Below, piece by piece: positions 1 to 7,734 of a stretch of 64,000 bases of DNA (position 1 is the stretch's first letter; each line of letters starts with the position of its first letter). The position numbers were made by a program, and so were the translations under genes. Where the stretch lies: NCBI GenBank assembly GCA_013388745.1, contig JACAER010000010.1, positions 52,064 to 116,063 of the forward strand, read 5' to 3'. The notes beneath the pieces were generated by a model that was given only the letters and a program-made list of their open reading frames with translations, had not been told where the DNA came from and did not search any database. The stretch comes from Chloroflexota bacterium. Lineage in GTDB: Bacteria; Chloroflexota; Anaerolineae; Aggregatilineales; Phototrophicaceae.

Positions 1-1231
1 CGTCGCCTTCTTTGATTTCCGGCTTGTAGGCCAGGTGCGTCTGTTTGCTCATGTTGACCATCGCAGCGGCGCGGTGCAGCACTTGTTCGGCGCTGCGCGG
101 CAGCGGCATGGTGGTGATGTAGCGCTTGCCCAGACGCACGGCGGCGGGAATCGCGTCGTCGCGGATTTCCAGCTTGTAGTCGGCTTCCATGTGCGGCTTG
201 AGGATTTTCAGCATCTCAATCGCTTCATCGAGCGTCGGTTCTGGCACACGCAAAAACTGCGCGTTTTCAGTAATGACGCTGACAGGCAGGATGCGGTTGT
301 TGTATTCGCTGTCGCTGGTGCTGCCCATAATCACCGGGTCGCTATCCAGAAACGCTTTTTGCACCAGCGGCGTCGATTTGCTGAATTCCGCGCGCAGCGA
401 ACCGCCGAAAAAGCGGTGAATCTGCGGGATGAAAAGGATGCCGCCGCGCGCCTGGCTGAGACCGGCGCGGATGGCCTTCTGGTCGTTATCCAGCAGCGCG
501 GCTTCGTCGATCTGCACCAGGCTCTTGAGACCGGTGGGGCCTTTGCCTTCGGACATCAAGAGCGCCAGGCTGTAGGCCAGCGTGCGCTTGCCGACGCCAT
601 CGGGGCCGACGAGGATCAGATGGCGGTTGATAGCCTGCGACAGAATATTCATGACGTCGCGCAGCAGCCCCTCGCGGAAGTAAACAGCGCGCAGCTTACC
701 GGTTTTGGCGCCAGCGACAAAATCCTGCGTCGTGCTCGTCACCGCGCGCCGAATCGTGCTGTTTTCGGCCACGATATCGCTGATCGCTTTAGGCGTGATA
801 CCCTGCCCGCGCAGCAGGCCGCTGGTGCTGATGCTCGGTTCGGCCATCACCGCCAGCACATGGTTGGTATCGACGCGCATTTCGTCCTGCGAATTGGCGA
901 CGGTCAGCGCGTCATCCAGCAGGATAATCGTTTGGCGCGACAGGGGCACGCTGCGATTGCCCGCCGCGACAAAATCGAGATTGCCGTTCTGGTCTTTGCG
1001 GCTTTCGACAGCCAGCACCGTCTGCCGTTCGAGGCGGTTGAGATCGACACCGCGCGTAGCCTTGAAGGCTTGCAGCAGCCGCGCCGCCGCTGTATCCGCG
1101 CGGCGGATAAGCGCCAGCAGCACCAGTTCCGGCGTGATCGTCGATTGCCGATACTGGTCTTTCAGGGCAACGGCATCGTTCATCACAGCATCAAAGTCTT
1201 TGGCGAGCAAATCGGGGTTGAGCGTTCCCAT
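1..1231 (-). CDS. Clp/Hsp100-like AAA+ protein with degenerate Walker motifs (C-terminus beyond left edge)
   Basis: The ATG at 1231 opens a frame of 410 codons that runs off the left edge. Residues 1 to about 165 resemble a Clp N-terminal repeat domain (TPELVLLALIRR and DTNHVLAVMAE form the paired helices). A Clp-type AAA+ module follows. The Walker A position reads GPDGVGKRT (209-217), with Arg where Thr or Ser should follow the Lys. The Walker B position reads ILFIPQIH (265-272) instead of the usual FIDE-H. This module probably neither binds nor hydrolyses ATP normally. A second AAA+ ring, if present, lies outside the window. ClpB/ClpC proteins unfold substrates for disaggregation or for ClpP. 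Whether this one is an active unfoldase or a regulatory variant cannot be told. Confidence 0.75.
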   Translation of the reverse strand, partial: MGTLNPDLLAKDFDAVMNDAVALKDQYRQSTITPELVLLALIRRADTAAARLLQAFKATRGVDLNRLERQTVLAVESRKDQNGNLDFVAAGNRSVPLSRQTIILLDDALTVANSQDEMRVDTNHVLAVMAEPSISTSGLLRGQGITPKAISDIVAENSTIRRAVTSTTQDFVAGAKTGKLRAVYFREGLLRDVMNILSQAINRHLILVGPDGVGKRTLAYSLALLMSEGKGPTGLKSLVQIDEAALLDNDQKAIRAGLSQARGGILFIPQIHRFFGGSLRAEFSKSTPLVQKAFLDSDPVIMGSTSDSEYNNRILPVSVITENAQFLRVPEPTLDEAIEMLKILKPHMEADYKLEIRDDAIPAAVRLGKRYITTMPLPRSAEQVLHRAAAMVNMSKQTHLAYKPEIKEGD

Positions 1232-1323
1232 AGCGTTATTGTTCCTGAATCGCGCGACGTGGAAAAGTGGCTCTAGTTTACTTGAATTTTTGTGCGAAAC
1301 AACACACGAAAAACTGGGGGAAA

Positions 1324-1716
1324 TTAGAGACCGCGCTGTGCGCGCGCGGCGGCAATGAGCGTGCGCGCCTCTTCCAGCGAATCGGCGAAGCCGATGCGCG
1401 TCAGGGGCTTGTCGGCCAGACGCGCGGCGGCCTCGAACAAAGTGCGCAGGCGGGTGTTGGCGCCCACGACGACCGCCATACCGGCGCGCGGATTCCAGGG
1501 CAAAATGAGCAGCGAACGCACATAGGAGAGCACGCCGGACAGGATAAGGCGGTTGTGGCGCACATCGGCGACGATGTCTACGATATGCGGGACGGTGCTG
1601 TAGAGCGCGGTAGCGTGCGCATCGATCACGACCAGATCTTCCCACGTCCACTCTGCCTCGAACGTTACGAGTAAGATCGTTTTCTCATTGTTATCCCACT
1701 GTATCTGGATACCCAC
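1324..1716 (-). CDS. STAS/SpoIIAA-like hypothetical protein
   Basis: This 130-residue soluble protein has the alternating strand-helix pattern of STAS-like single-domain proteins: strands near 10-20 (TILLVTFEAEW) and 45-52 (IVDIVADVR), then amphipathic helices. There is no signal peptide or membrane segment. Such domains often act as anti-anti-sigma or regulatory modules, but no partner kinase or phosphatase lies beside it, so the role is unknown. It has its own likely promoter at 1776-1784 and sits between the Clp-like gene and the GH3 gene on the same strand. The fold assignment rests on pattern only. Confidence 0.6.
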   Translation of the reverse strand: MGIQIQWDNNEKTILLVTFEAEWTWEDLVVIDAHATALYSTVPHIVDIVADVRHNRLILSGVLSYVRSLLILPWNPRAGMAVVVGANTRLRTLFEAAARLADKPLTRIGFADSLEEARTLIAAARAQRGL

Positions 1717-1775
1717 TACTTGTCTGGTCCGTCAGTCTATGGCTTCGCCATGCATCTGCACAATCACTATTAAAG

Positions 1776-1784
1776 AGTATAACA
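1776..1784 (-). promoter_or_regulatory. Extended -10 promoter element (TGTTATACT)
   Basis: On the minus strand the sequence reads TGT followed by TATACT, an extended -10 element, about 60 bases before the ATG at 1716. No good -35 hexamer is visible. It probably drives the STAS-like gene. Confidence 0.5.
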
Positions 1785-1804
1785 CTTTTATGCGGATTCA
1801 GGGC

Positions 1805-3541
1805 TTAAGGGAGTGCTTCCAGAAGATTGACCACAAGCTGGCCGGGGGCGGGCGCCGCGCCAAAGAGTACGGCACAGGCGGCGGGCACGGCGGGAGGCAG
1901 CGGGCTGTAGGTGATGAGATAGGCGGCGATTTCGGGGAACGCCCGCGCGTCATAGGGCGAAGCCAGCGCCACGACCACCGTCTGCGCCAGCGGCAGTGCG
2001 CGCACTAAAGCCTGCTGCTGCCCGTCATAATCGGCGTCCTGTGTGAACACCACCAGCGCATCGCTGCGGGCGGCCGCATCGCGCGCAAAATCGATATCCG
2101 TCTGCGTGGGCGAGGCCGCGACCGCCAGCGCGTTGAAACCCTGATTGTACACACGGCATTCACGCTCGATTTGCGGGCGACTGCCGGGATAAATCAGCGT
2201 GATGCGCGCGCCAGCCTCCAGCGGCAGCAGCGCGGCGCTGTCATACGCCAGTGTGATTCCGGCGGCGAAAAGCGCATCCACAAGCTGCGCGTGCGCCGCC
2301 AAATAAAGGCGTGCGCCGACGGTATCGGGGTCGAGCGGCTGCCAATCGAGCAGACCGTACATCTGTTTGGCCGCCAGAATGCGCCGCACCGAGTCGTCGA
2401 TGCGCGCTTCGGCAACCTCTCCAGTCCGCACCGCGTTGATCACGGCCTGAAGCGCGTCCTGCTGCGCCTGCAAGCCCATGTGCGGGCCGAGTGCCAGCAG
2501 ATCAACGCCCGCCTGCACCGCCCGCAGCGCCGCCTCCCCTGCTGTGTACGTCAGATCGATGGCATCCATATCAAGCGCGTCGGTGATGACTAATCCGTCG
2601 TAGCCCAACTGCGTGCGCAGCAAGCCTTCGATGATGGCCGGAGAAAGCGACGCAGGCGTGTTGGGCGTCGGCTCTAAGGCGGGAAACCAGATGTGCGCCA
2701 TCATGATGCTGGAGACGTTCGCCTCAATGGCGGCCTCGAAGGGCACAAGCTCGCGCTGCGCCAACTGTTCCAGTGAAAGATCGAGCATGGGCAGTTCGGT
2801 GTGCGAATCCTGGGTGGTCGCGCCGTGACCGGGAAAATGCTTGGCGACCGCCAGTACCCCCGCGTCCTGCATCCCCTGGATTACAGGCACGATGGTCTGC
2901 GCGACAAGCGCCGCATCGCCGCTGAACGCGCGCCGCCGGATGATCGGGTTTTCCAGCGTGCTTTCGACATCGGCCACCGGCGCGAGGTTCATATTCACGC
3001 CGACCGCGCGCAGTTCTTGCGCCAAAGCGTGCCCATAAGCGTAGGCCAGTTCCGGGTTGTGGGCGGCGGCCACCAGGTAAGGCACAGGAAACGCCGTAAA
3101 GCCCGTTTCCAACGTGGCGATCATCCCGCCTTCCTGATCGACGGCCACCAGCAGCGGCAAACCGCCGGCGGCAATCGTCGTCTGTTGAAAACTGTTGATG
3201 AGCGCGGTCACGGCCTGCGGCGCGTCTTCGGCGGGTACGTTGTATTCGAACACTACCACGCCCCCCGGCTGGTAGCGCTGCAAAAAGTCGCGTCCGACTT
3301 CGGTGAGCTGTTCGCCGTACAGACTGACAAGGAACATCTGCGCCACTTTTTGTTCAAGCGTTAGCCCCGCCAGCAGTGTATCGACTTGCGACTGCGCACG
3401 CGCCGGGGTCGTAGCAATTTGCGTCACAATTTGCGCCGCCAGGGCACAAAACAGGCAAAAAACCAGCCGCGCGCCTCCCAATCTCGTTCCCCCTCGCCTA
3501 TGCAGAGAGCGCGGAGGGGTAAGGTCAACACCCGGCCTCAA
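1805..3541 (-). CDS. Glycoside hydrolase family 3 (beta-N-acetylhexosaminidase, NagZ-like), secreted
   Basis: This 578-residue protein carries the NagZ-type GH3 signature KHFPGHG followed by a His-containing loop (TTQDSHTELP), and the VITDALDMDAI segment that holds the catalytic Asp of the family. Residues 20-50 form a hydrophobic stretch ending ATTPARAQSQ, a likely signal peptide, so it probably acts outside the membrane, trimming N-acetylglucosamine from peptidoglycan or other glycans. A C-terminal part beyond about residue 380 resembles the second GH3 domain. The start shown is a TTG that overlaps the stop of the upstream gene by four bases (TTGA), which implies translational coupling. A later start would still keep the signal peptide. 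Confidence 0.85.
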   Translation of the reverse strand: MRPGVDLTPPRSLHRRGGTRLGGARLVFCLFCALAAQIVTQIATTPARAQSQVDTLLAGLTLEQKVAQMFLVSLYGEQLTEVGRDFLQRYQPGGVVVFEYNVPAEDAPQAVTALINSFQQTTIAAGGLPLLVAVDQEGGMIATLETGFTAFPVPYLVAAAHNPELAYAYGHALAQELRAVGVNMNLAPVADVESTLENPIIRRRAFSGDAALVAQTIVPVIQGMQDAGVLAVAKHFPGHGATTQDSHTELPMLDLSLEQLAQRELVPFEAAIEANVSSIMMAHIWFPALEPTPNTPASLSPAIIEGLLRTQLGYDGLVITDALDMDAIDLTYTAGEAALRAVQAGVDLLALGPHMGLQAQQDALQAVINAVRTGEVAEARIDDSVRRILAAKQMYGLLDWQPLDPDTVGARLYLAAHAQLVDALFAAGITLAYDSAALLPLEAGARITLIYPGSRPQIERECRVYNQGFNALAVAASPTQTDIDFARDAAARSDALVVFTQDADYDGQQQALVRALPLAQTVVVALASPYDARAFPEIAAYLITYSPLPPAVPAACAVLFGAAPAPGQLVVNLLEALP

Positions 3542-5676
3542 AACCCATTCTCCTGAATAAACATAAACTGCAAGAAATTCAGCCGCTCCTCGGCTGTCAT
3601 CGGGCGTGGCCGCGCCAGATCGTCAATGATGCCCGTGAACAGATCGACCGTCAGCAGCCGGCCAGTGTAGATCAGCAGTTGATCCATGAAAAAGCGCCTA
3701 TTGCCCCAGAACGGCTGGTCGAAAAACAAATTACCCATGCCGTAATGCAGCAGCACTTCGTCGTCGCTGTTCAGCGGCGTGTAGAACTCGAACGTCTGCG
3801 GCTTATGCGCCTGCGTGCCGACCACAATGTCCGCGCCGAGATCGGCCAATTGGCGATAATGCCACACCTGGCGTTCGATGGGCGTATACTGCTCATATTC
3901 CGCGTACTGCACGGTGACGACGACCACATCAGAGGCGGCGGCAAGCTGCGGGATAATCGCGCTCAGCCAGTCCATTTCGCAGTAAGCGGCGCCGGGACGC
4001 ACCCCGCCCGCCTGCGTCGCGTCCTCATTGACCAGCGCATAGTACGGGCCGTTCCAGTTGCAGGCCAGCATAGCAATCCGGCTGCCATTGTGTTCGATGC
4101 TATAAGGCGTGCGCGCTTCGGCCAGCGTGCGCCCGCCACCGATCGTCACCATGCCGGCGTCGTGGAACATAGCGAGCGTGCGCAAATAGGCTGAATAACC
4201 GTAGTCGTTGTTATGGTTGCCTGTCAGTTCGATAATGTCCGCGCCCAAATAGGTGAACAGGTCAAAATGCGCGTCCACCGCACAGAACGACCCCAGCACC
4301 GGCTCATCCGACGCGGGGCAGCGCGGCGCGAACGACACTTCATTGCTCATATGGAAAAAATCAGCGCGGCTGACATACGGCAGAATAGCCTCGCCCGCCC
4401 AGGCGAGGCCGTTCTGGTCAAGCGCGGTGAGCGTGTTGCGTGCCAGCGCCGTTACGCCGGAAAGCAGGATGCGTGTGAGGCGCGCGGGGTCATAGTTGGG
4501 CGCGGCGCTCTGCCATGCAAAAGGATACACTGCCAGATCATGGTCTATCGGCAGCATTTCATCAACCCGCAGCATCCGAAAGCGCGTTGTCAGATCATCG
4601 AACGGCAGCAGCGTGTAGGCCGTGCGTTCGCGCCACAGCGCATCCAGCAGTTCGTCATCCATCACCACGCGCGTATCGGGGCTGATAGCAATGGCCACGT
4701 TTTGCAGGGCTGTCCACGCGGTAAAGCCCAGAATCAGATTCGGGTCATAAGCGCCGCCCGCGACACTGCGCAGCGCCGCGCTGTCGATACTGTAGTGCAA
4801 ACTGGGAAAAGCCACCGCCGGGACGAGCAAAAAGCGCGCCTGTGACGGTTCATCGTTCTCCGGCGCGGGCAGCGGCCACTGCGCGGCATAAAACTGCATA
4901 TACTCGGCCACATGCGCCGCCCAGTAAGCGTCCTCGTGCTGGCCTTCGGGATAAACGGTGTAGGTATGCGCCAGCCCACGCTGTGTCAGCCGGCTGTCCA
5001 TCAGGTCAAGGTTGACCTGTGCGTAATCGTCGCGCCCGCGATCCAGCCACAGCCGCAGCGCCTCGATTCCCGGCGCCGTCAGCGCTAAATCCAGCGGATT
5101 CTGTTCCGGCGGCGCGTGGAATTCGTCGAAAAAGGCGCTGTGCCCGCCGACGGCGCTGAACAGGTCGGGATGACGCAGCGCGATGTGATACGCCCAGAAG
5201 CCCCCGCGCGAGATACCGCCGATGGCGCGGGTCAGCGCACGCGCGCTGATGCGATACTGCGCTTCGGCATCGGGCAGCAGTTCGTTCAGAAAAATGTTGG
5301 CCCACGAGGCATCGTTGAACCAGTTTTCGTTGGCGATCCAGTCGCCATAGGGCAGCACGACGATCATCGGCGGCAGCACATACTGCAAAATGCCGCGATC
5401 CAGCACCTGCGCCAGCCCCAGATTCAACCAGTGTGTGTTGTCGCTGGCCGAGCCATGCATCAGATACACTACCGGATAGGTCAGGCCGGAGGTGTCGTAG
5501 CACGGCGGCAGGTAGACCGAATAGCGCATTTCCTGCGCGATCAGCGCGCTGGTGTAGCTGCGGGTTTCCACACGCCCCGCGGTTTCGCCGCAAAAGCGCT
5601 GCGCCTGCGCCGGCTGAAGCGCGAGCAGCAGACAGAGCAAACTCAGGCCGAGTATAGATCGTGCAATCATAGGCAT
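3538..5676 (-). CDS. Secreted fusion: esterase (esterase D/tributyrin type) plus CapA-like metallophosphatase
   Basis: The protein joins two domains. The first 270 residues are an alpha/beta-hydrolase of the putative esterase family: VVYLMHGSASD forms the oxyanion region, GISRGGFWA the nucleophile elbow (Ser), and EGQHEDAYW supplies the His. The C-terminal 300 residues match the PGA_cap/CapA family related to calcineurin-like phosphatases (ELTGNHNNDYG, VVVTVQYAEYEQYTP, VGTQAHKPQ, YGMGNLFFDQ). An N-terminal hydrophobic segment ending PAQAQ is a signal peptide. The start is uncertain: 5676 gives a clean signal peptide, 5718 is possible, and 5787 has a good GAGAGG ribosome site but lies upstream of a likely -10 element at 5741-5749. 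The gene is coupled to the GH3 gene by a four-base overlap, so the two probably act on the same envelope polymer. The substrate is unknown. Confidence 0.8.
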   Translation of the reverse strand: MPMIARSILGLSLLCLLLALQPAQAQRFCGETAGRVETRSYTSALIAQEMRYSVYLPPCYDTSGLTYPVVYLMHGSASDNTHWLNLGLAQVLDRGILQYVLPPMIVVLPYGDWIANENWFNDASWANIFLNELLPDAEAQYRISARALTRAIGGISRGGFWAYHIALRHPDLFSAVGGHSAFFDEFHAPPEQNPLDLALTAPGIEALRLWLDRGRDDYAQVNLDLMDSRLTQRGLAHTYTVYPEGQHEDAYWAAHVAEYMQFYAAQWPLPAPENDEPSQARFLLVPAVAFPSLHYSIDSAALRSVAGGAYDPNLILGFTAWTALQNVAIAISPDTRVVMDDELLDALWRERTAYTLLPFDDLTTRFRMLRVDEMLPIDHDLAVYPFAWQSAAPNYDPARLTRILLSGVTALARNTLTALDQNGLAWAGEAILPYVSRADFFHMSNEVSFAPRCPASDEPVLGSFCAVDAHFDLFTYLGADIIELTGNHNNDYGYSAYLRTLAMFHDAGMVTIGGGRTLAEARTPYSIEHNGSRIAMLACNWNGPYYALVNEDATQAGGVRPGAAYCEMDWLSAIIPQLAAASDVVVVTVQYAEYEQYTPIERQVWHYRQLADLGADIVVGTQAHKPQTFEFYTPLNSDDEVLLHYGMGNLFFDQPFWGNRRFFMDQLLIYTGRLLTVDLFTGIIDDLARPRPMTAEERLNFLQFMFIQENGF

Positions 5677-5740
5677 TGGCTGACAGCGCACATATGCGCG
5701 CCTGCCGCTCTCATCCATCTCTTGTCGGGTTTTGCTGGCG

Positions 5741-5749
5741 ATTGTACCA
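5741..5749 (-). promoter_or_regulatory. Candidate extended -10 (TGGTACAAT) for the esterase-CapA/GH3 pair
   Basis: The minus strand reads TGG then TACAAT. A transcript starting about seven bases later would exclude the ATG at 5787 and favour the ATGs at 5718 or 5676. No clear -35 is seen. Confidence 0.35.
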
Positions 5750-5841
5750 GAGGTTCGCGCCGACACAACAAAAAACGCCGAGCGCATACTATCCTCTCGA
5801 CGTCATACTGACCACTACAACCTGACGAGTCTTCACTCGCC

Positions 5842-6696
5842 CTAATCGTTGTTTTCGCTCAGGCGGTAGCCGATGCCGCGCACATTCACGATCAGGTCTT
5901 CGTCCTGTCCAGCCTGTTTGAGCTTGCGGCGCAGGTTGCTGACATGCGGGCGAATCACTTCGCGCGCTTCGGCCTCATCAACGGCGTAACCACGCACTTC
6001 GCGCACCAGTTCATGGCAGGGCACGACACGCCCGCGATGCGCCGCCAGGTACAGCAGCAGATCGAATTCCGTAGGTGTCAGGTCGATCGGTTTGTCGCCG
6101 ACGGAAATCTGGTAGCGGCCCGGAAACACCGTGAGCGGCCCCAGCTTCATACTGTTGCTCACCGACTGCTCTGCCGAAAGATCGGCGCCCATCGGCGCTT
6201 CTTCGTCCATCGGCGCGCTGTCGAACGATGCTTTGGCCGTTTCGACATCGGCGCGGCTGAGTTCAAACACATTGGTACGCAGCGAATCGAGCAGGGCGCG
6301 CCGCCGCCGCAGATTGCGGGCACGCTCGACCCCGCGCGAAACGCTGGTCTTAATATCCTGGCTGGAACTGGGTTTAATTAAGTAGTCGTGGGCGCCCAAA
6401 CGCAGCGCTTCGACAGCGGTGCCCAGGCTGGCGTAGCCCGTCATCAAAATAACAATCGAATCGGGGGCGGTTTCTTTGATTTGACGCAGGAGTTCGACGC
6501 CCGTCAGGCCCGGCATCTTGATGTCCGTCAGCACGACATCGTAGGCCTGGTTCTTCATCATGTCGAGCGCTTCTTCGCCGCTCGATGCCTCGCTGACCTG
6601 ATAGCCGACGCGTTGCAGCGTTTTGCTAACCGAGTAGCGAATCGCTCCTTCGTCGTCCACTACTAAAACTTGAGCGGTCTCATTCGCATTGTCCAT
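5842..6696 (-). CDS. OmpR/PhoB-family response regulator (paralogue 1)
   Basis: This 284-residue protein has a receiver domain (residues 8-125) with the acidic pair D14-D15, phosphoacceptor D58 in LTDIKMPG, the Thr in ILMTGYAS and the Lys in YLIKPSS. A linker of about 65 residues is followed by a winged-helix DNA-binding domain (about 185-280) ending in the family signature VNVRGIGYRL. The activator probably binds DNA as a dimer when phosphorylated by a kinase that is not adjacent. It is a tandem paralogue of the gene at 6808-7638, with the same architecture and near-identical ends. The intergenic space contains a perfect inverted repeat and a direct repeat that could be its operator. Confidence 0.92.
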   Translation of the reverse strand: MDNANETAQVLVVDDEGAIRYSVSKTLQRVGYQVSEASSGEEALDMMKNQAYDVVLTDIKMPGLTGVELLRQIKETAPDSIVILMTGYASLGTAVEALRLGAHDYLIKPSSSQDIKTSVSRGVERARNLRRRRALLDSLRTNVFELSRADVETAKASFDSAPMDEEAPMGADLSAEQSVSNSMKLGPLTVFPGRYQISVGDKPIDLTPTEFDLLLYLAAHRGRVVPCHELVREVRGYAVDEAEAREVIRPHVSNLRRKLKQAGQDEDLIVNVRGIGYRLSENND

Positions 6697-6720
6697 TATT
6701 TTATGCCCATTTAACGTTCA

Positions 6721-6744
6721 ATGTATGCTTTCTCAAGCATACAT
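6721..6744. repeat. Perfect 10-bp inverted repeat between the two response regulators
   Basis: The arms ATGTATGCTT and AAGCATACAT are exact reverse complements separated by TCTC. The element sits 25 bases upstream of the start of the downstream response regulator. There is no T-run, so an operator is more likely than a terminator. It may be bound by one of the two regulators, by inference only. Confidence 0.6.
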
Positions 6745-6769
6745 GCATTAAGCGCTTTACGCAAGGGCT

Positions 6770-6803
6770 AGTGATAATAATTGACCGAAGCTCAGTGATA
6801 ATA
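6770..6803. repeat. Direct repeat AGTGATAATA, 24-bp period
   Basis: AGTGATAATA occurs at 6770-6779 and again at 6794-6803, a spacing close to two helical turns. It sits just after the stop of the upstream response regulator, in the upstream region of the next one. OmpR-family proteins commonly bind direct repeats, so this is a candidate binding site. Confidence 0.4.
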
Positions 6804-6807
6804 GAAA

Positions 6808-7638
6808 CTATAAGCTGTCGGCCAGCCGATAGCCAATACCGCGCACGTTGACCAGCGAGTCGCCGTCCTGCCCTACCAGCTTAAATTTGCGGCGCAAATT
6901 GCTGATGTGCGGGCGTATGACTTCGCGCGCTTCGCCTTCGCTGACGGTGTAACCGCGCGCGCAGCGCACCAGATCCGCGCAGGTCACGATACGTTCGCGA
7001 TGGTTGAACAGATAAATCAGCACATCGTATTCCGTGGGCGTCAGATCTACTTTACGCTCGGCGGAGACCATCTGGTAACGATCGCGGTAAACATTGATTT
7101 TGCCTAATTTGACGACGCCGCTGCCGCCGTCATCAATCGGCGCTTCGGCGGGGTCTGGCGCGTCAATATCGCTCATCTTGCGCGCCAGATCGCCCAGTTC
7201 GAGCACGCTGGTGTGAATGTTATCGACCAGACGCTGCACCATCCGATTCTTGCGGATCGTTTTTACGGCGCTTTCGACGGCGGCGCAGATTTCGGCGTTG
7301 GAACAGGGCTTCATCAGGTAGCTGTGCGCGCCCGTTTTGATCGATTCAACGGCGGTTTCGATGCTGGGCACGCCGGTGATGAGAATCACGGCGGTGTCGG
7401 GCGCGATGTCTTTGATTTCTTTCATCAGTTTGATGCCGTCAAGCTGCGGCATCATGATATCGGTCAGCACAACATCGTAGATATTCTGGCGCAGCAGTTG
7501 CAGCGCATCGCCGCCGCCATAGGCCTCGCTGACAGAATAGCCCATCTGCTTCAGGATCAATGCCATAAAGTGACACAGGTCACGATCATCATCGACAACC
7601 AGCAGTTGCACATCTTGCTTGTTCACACCACTGTCCAT
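6808..7638 (-). CDS. OmpR/PhoB-family response regulator (paralogue 2)
   Basis: This 276-residue regulator has a receiver domain with D16-D17-D18, phosphoacceptor D60 in LTDIMMPQ, the conserved Thr in ILITGVPS and Lys in YLMKPCSN, then a linker and a C-terminal winged helix ending VNVRGIGYRLADSL. It aligns end to end with the downstream paralogue, including REVIRPH-SNLRRK in the winged helix, which points to a tandem duplication. No histidine kinase is adjacent, so its kinase is elsewhere or shared. It is followed by 111 bases of regulatory-looking sequence before the second copy. Target genes are unknown. Confidence 0.92.
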   Translation of the reverse strand: MDSGVNKQDVQLLVVDDDRDLCHFMALILKQMGYSVSEAYGGGDALQLLRQNIYDVVLTDIMMPQLDGIKLMKEIKDIAPDTAVILITGVPSIETAVESIKTGAHSYLMKPCSNAEICAAVESAVKTIRKNRMVQRLVDNIHTSVLELGDLARKMSDIDAPDPAEAPIDDGGSGVVKLGKINVYRDRYQMVSAERKVDLTPTEYDVLIYLFNHRERIVTCADLVRCARGYTVSEGEAREVIRPHISNLRRKFKLVGQDGDSLVNVRGIGYRLADSL

Positions 7639-7734
7639 TCAGCTTATCTGCATTCTAAATTAATTCTATCATACGCATTTTATCCGATCTTTAACGTTAA
7701 GATCAACAAACTTTCGTTTGAGACATTGGTACTA

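Noticed and set aside
35..1276. 413-codon open frame on the plus strand at the left edge
   Set aside because: The opposite strand encodes a Clp-like AAA+ protein with clear domains; the plus frame is basic and low in motifs.
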